This document shows positions 13,320-14,185 of a DNA stretch of 14,185 bases, piece by piece. Origin of the DNA: Cloacimonetes bacterium UBA5456 (GTDB lineage: Bacteria; Cloacimonadota; Cloacimonadia; Cloacimonadales; Cloacimonadaceae); the NCBI GenBank assembly GCA_002427325.1, contig DIQS01000027.1, positions 1-14,185 on the forward strand, written 5' to 3'. The notes under the pieces are model-generated. The model was given only the letters and a program-made list of their open reading frames with translations, searched no databases and was not told the origin of the DNA. Each line of letters opens with the position of its first letter. Within the stretch, counting starts at the first letter, position 1. A program made the position numbers and the translations under genes.

Positions 13320-13501
13320 AACTGTCTGACCATCTGTATATTAGTGAATATCTTACAGAGGTCACACTCTCCTGTTTTTCAGCTCAAATAATCGCTGATT
13401 CGATGAATTTGGGTAAGACAATTTCAGGCGCATATTCTGTCAAGTTTTTGATTATCAGGGCGATGATTGCGCACAATATAGCAAAGTTTTTAATTTATTT
13501 C

Positions 13502-13532
13502 TTGACAGTAGTAAAGGATATTTTTTTCTATT
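13502..13532 (+). promoter_or_regulatory. Possible promoter of the methyltransferase gene
   Basis: TTGACA at 13502-13507 is followed by an AT-rich stretch with imperfect -10 candidates (TTTCTA at 17 bp, TCTATT at 19 bp). It lies in the 246-bp divergent spacer 13320-13565. The opposite strand carries TTGACA (13443 to 13438) facing the lipoprotein gene, with only a poor -10. Nothing else was recognised in this spacer. Confidence 0.35.
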
Positions 13533-13565
13533 ATATATCAGTAAAAAAGAGAAAGAACAGACAAA

Positions 13566-14141
13566 ATGAATTATTATAACAGACATGCACAACAATATTT
13601 TGACAAAACCGTTCATGCGGACATGAAAGAACTCTATGACATGGTTTTGCCGAGCCTTCCAAAGCTTGCACGCATCCTAGATTTGGGCTGTGGCAGCGGT
13701 CGCGACGCCGCATTTTTTAAAGACCTGGGTTACGAAGTTTTTGCCATCGAACCCTCGCAAGGCCTTGCCTGTCTTGCCATGGAAAATTTCGGCATTGAAG
13801 TTTGGCCATATAAGATGCAAGAAATCAAGTTCGAGTCAGAGTTCGACCTAATCTGGGCTTGCGCCTCTTTGATCCATCTCAAATTTGAAGAAATGCCCGA
13901 TATGTGGCAACGCCTGAAACGCTCACTCAAACCCGAAGGACGCATCTTTGCCTCCTTCAAAAAAGGCGACTTTGAAGGCCTTAGAGAAGGACGCTGGTAT
14001 TGTGACTACACCCTGCCGAAATTGGAAGAAAGCGGCTTTCGGGAAGCGGGTTTGGAATTGATGCTCATCAGCGAGACCCAAGACAGGCTCCCCGGTCGCG
14101 AAGACCTCGTCTGGATAAACGTAGTTTTAGGCATCGCATGA
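13566..14141 (+). CDS. Class I SAM-dependent methyltransferase
   Basis: A 191-residue cytoplasmic methyltransferase of the small Methyltransf_11/25 type. Motif I, ILDLGCGSGRDA at 37-48, binds S-adenosylmethionine. Glu62 at the end of strand 2 (VFAIEPS) is placed to bind the ribose hydroxyls. FDLIWACASLIHL at 93-105 is motif IV with the following helix, and LKPEGRIFASFK at 121-132 is the usual strand 5 region. The N-terminal YNRHAQQYFDKT ... DM pattern is typical of a family of stand-alone methyltransferases with GCGSGRD cores. The substrate is unknown. The Shine-Dalgarno is weak (AAAGAACAG region). Its stop overlaps the start of a further reading frame as ATGA, so it probably leads an operon that continues past the window. 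Confidence 0.88.
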   Translation: MNYYNRHAQQYFDKTVHADMKELYDMVLPSLPKLARILDLGCGSGRDAAFFKDLGYEVFAIEPSQGLACLAMENFGIEVWPYKMQEIKFESEFDLIWACASLIHLKFEEMPDMWQRLKRSLKPEGRIFASFKKGDFEGLREGRWYCDYTLPKLEESGFREAGLELMLISETQDRLPGREDLVWINVVLGIA

Positions 14142-14185
14142 GCCGCTTTTCCATCATGCCCTTTCCACTGCTTCCTTACTGGGTT
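14138..14185 (+). CDS. Start of a further gene, cut by the window edge
   Basis: An ATG at 14138 overlaps the methyltransferase TGA (ATGA) and stays open for the last 16 codons (begins MSRFSIMPFPLLPYWV). Too short to assign; the four-base overlap suggests translational coupling. Confidence 0.4.
   Translation, partial: MSRFSIMPFPLLPYWV

Noticed and set aside
1..14185. CRISPR arrays, IS ends, tRNAs, phage or toxin-antitoxin genes
   Set aside because: Read for and not found: no regularly spaced repeats, no transposase motifs, no cloverleaf-like segments.

Overview
The window looks like chromosomal core and envelope DNA from a diderm, uncultured-type bacterium of moderate GC content. Signs of an outer membrane are two lipoproteins with clear lipoboxes and a protein with a beta-barrel-like C-terminus. 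LPP20-type proteins, a pilin-like protein, FolC, RNase HIII and TrmJ together would fit Cloacimonadota or another FCB-group lineage. That assignment is inference from gene style, not proven. No tRNA, rRNA, CRISPR array, IS element or phage gene was seen, and coding density is high.

Left part (1-5300): four neighbouring envelope genes. Two exported proteins (423 and 433 aa) form a + strand operon. They converge on a 556-aa protein with a FlgT-C/CsgG-like module and a barrel-like end, and the convergent units share a bidirectional terminator at 2691-2720. A 275-bp divergent intergenic region then leads to a 185-aa LPP20-type lipoprotein with its own terminator. The set resembles the parts list of the Vibrio FlgO/FlgP/FlgT outer-membrane collar, but no flagellar gene is visible.

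Middle part (5300-9490, all + strand): a ferritin-like diiron protein, a small membrane-anchored lytic transglycosylase and a pilin-like protein lacking Glu5 form a probable operon ending in a hairpin at 7131-7157. Next come folC and rnhC (RNase HIII). They are linked by a 31-codon mini-ORF whose start overlaps the folC stop and whose stop lies 4 nt before the rnhC start. The first codons of the mini-ORF resemble the first codons of rnhC.

Right part (9485-13319, all - strand): read in the direction of transcription, an SGNH-hydrolase lipoprotein, a HEAT-repeat protein of AlkC/AlkD style, trmJ (overlapping it by 11 nt) and a second AlkD-like protein with a basic Asn/Gln/Arg tail. A 10-bp inverted repeat enclosing a TATAAT lies between trmJ and the second AlkD-like gene. 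Two HEAT-repeat, putatively nucleic-acid-binding proteins flanking a tRNA methyltransferase is the most suggestive context in this half.

Right edge: divergent from the SGNH lipoprotein is a small class I SAM methyltransferase. Its stop codon overlaps the start of a further reading frame that runs off the window.
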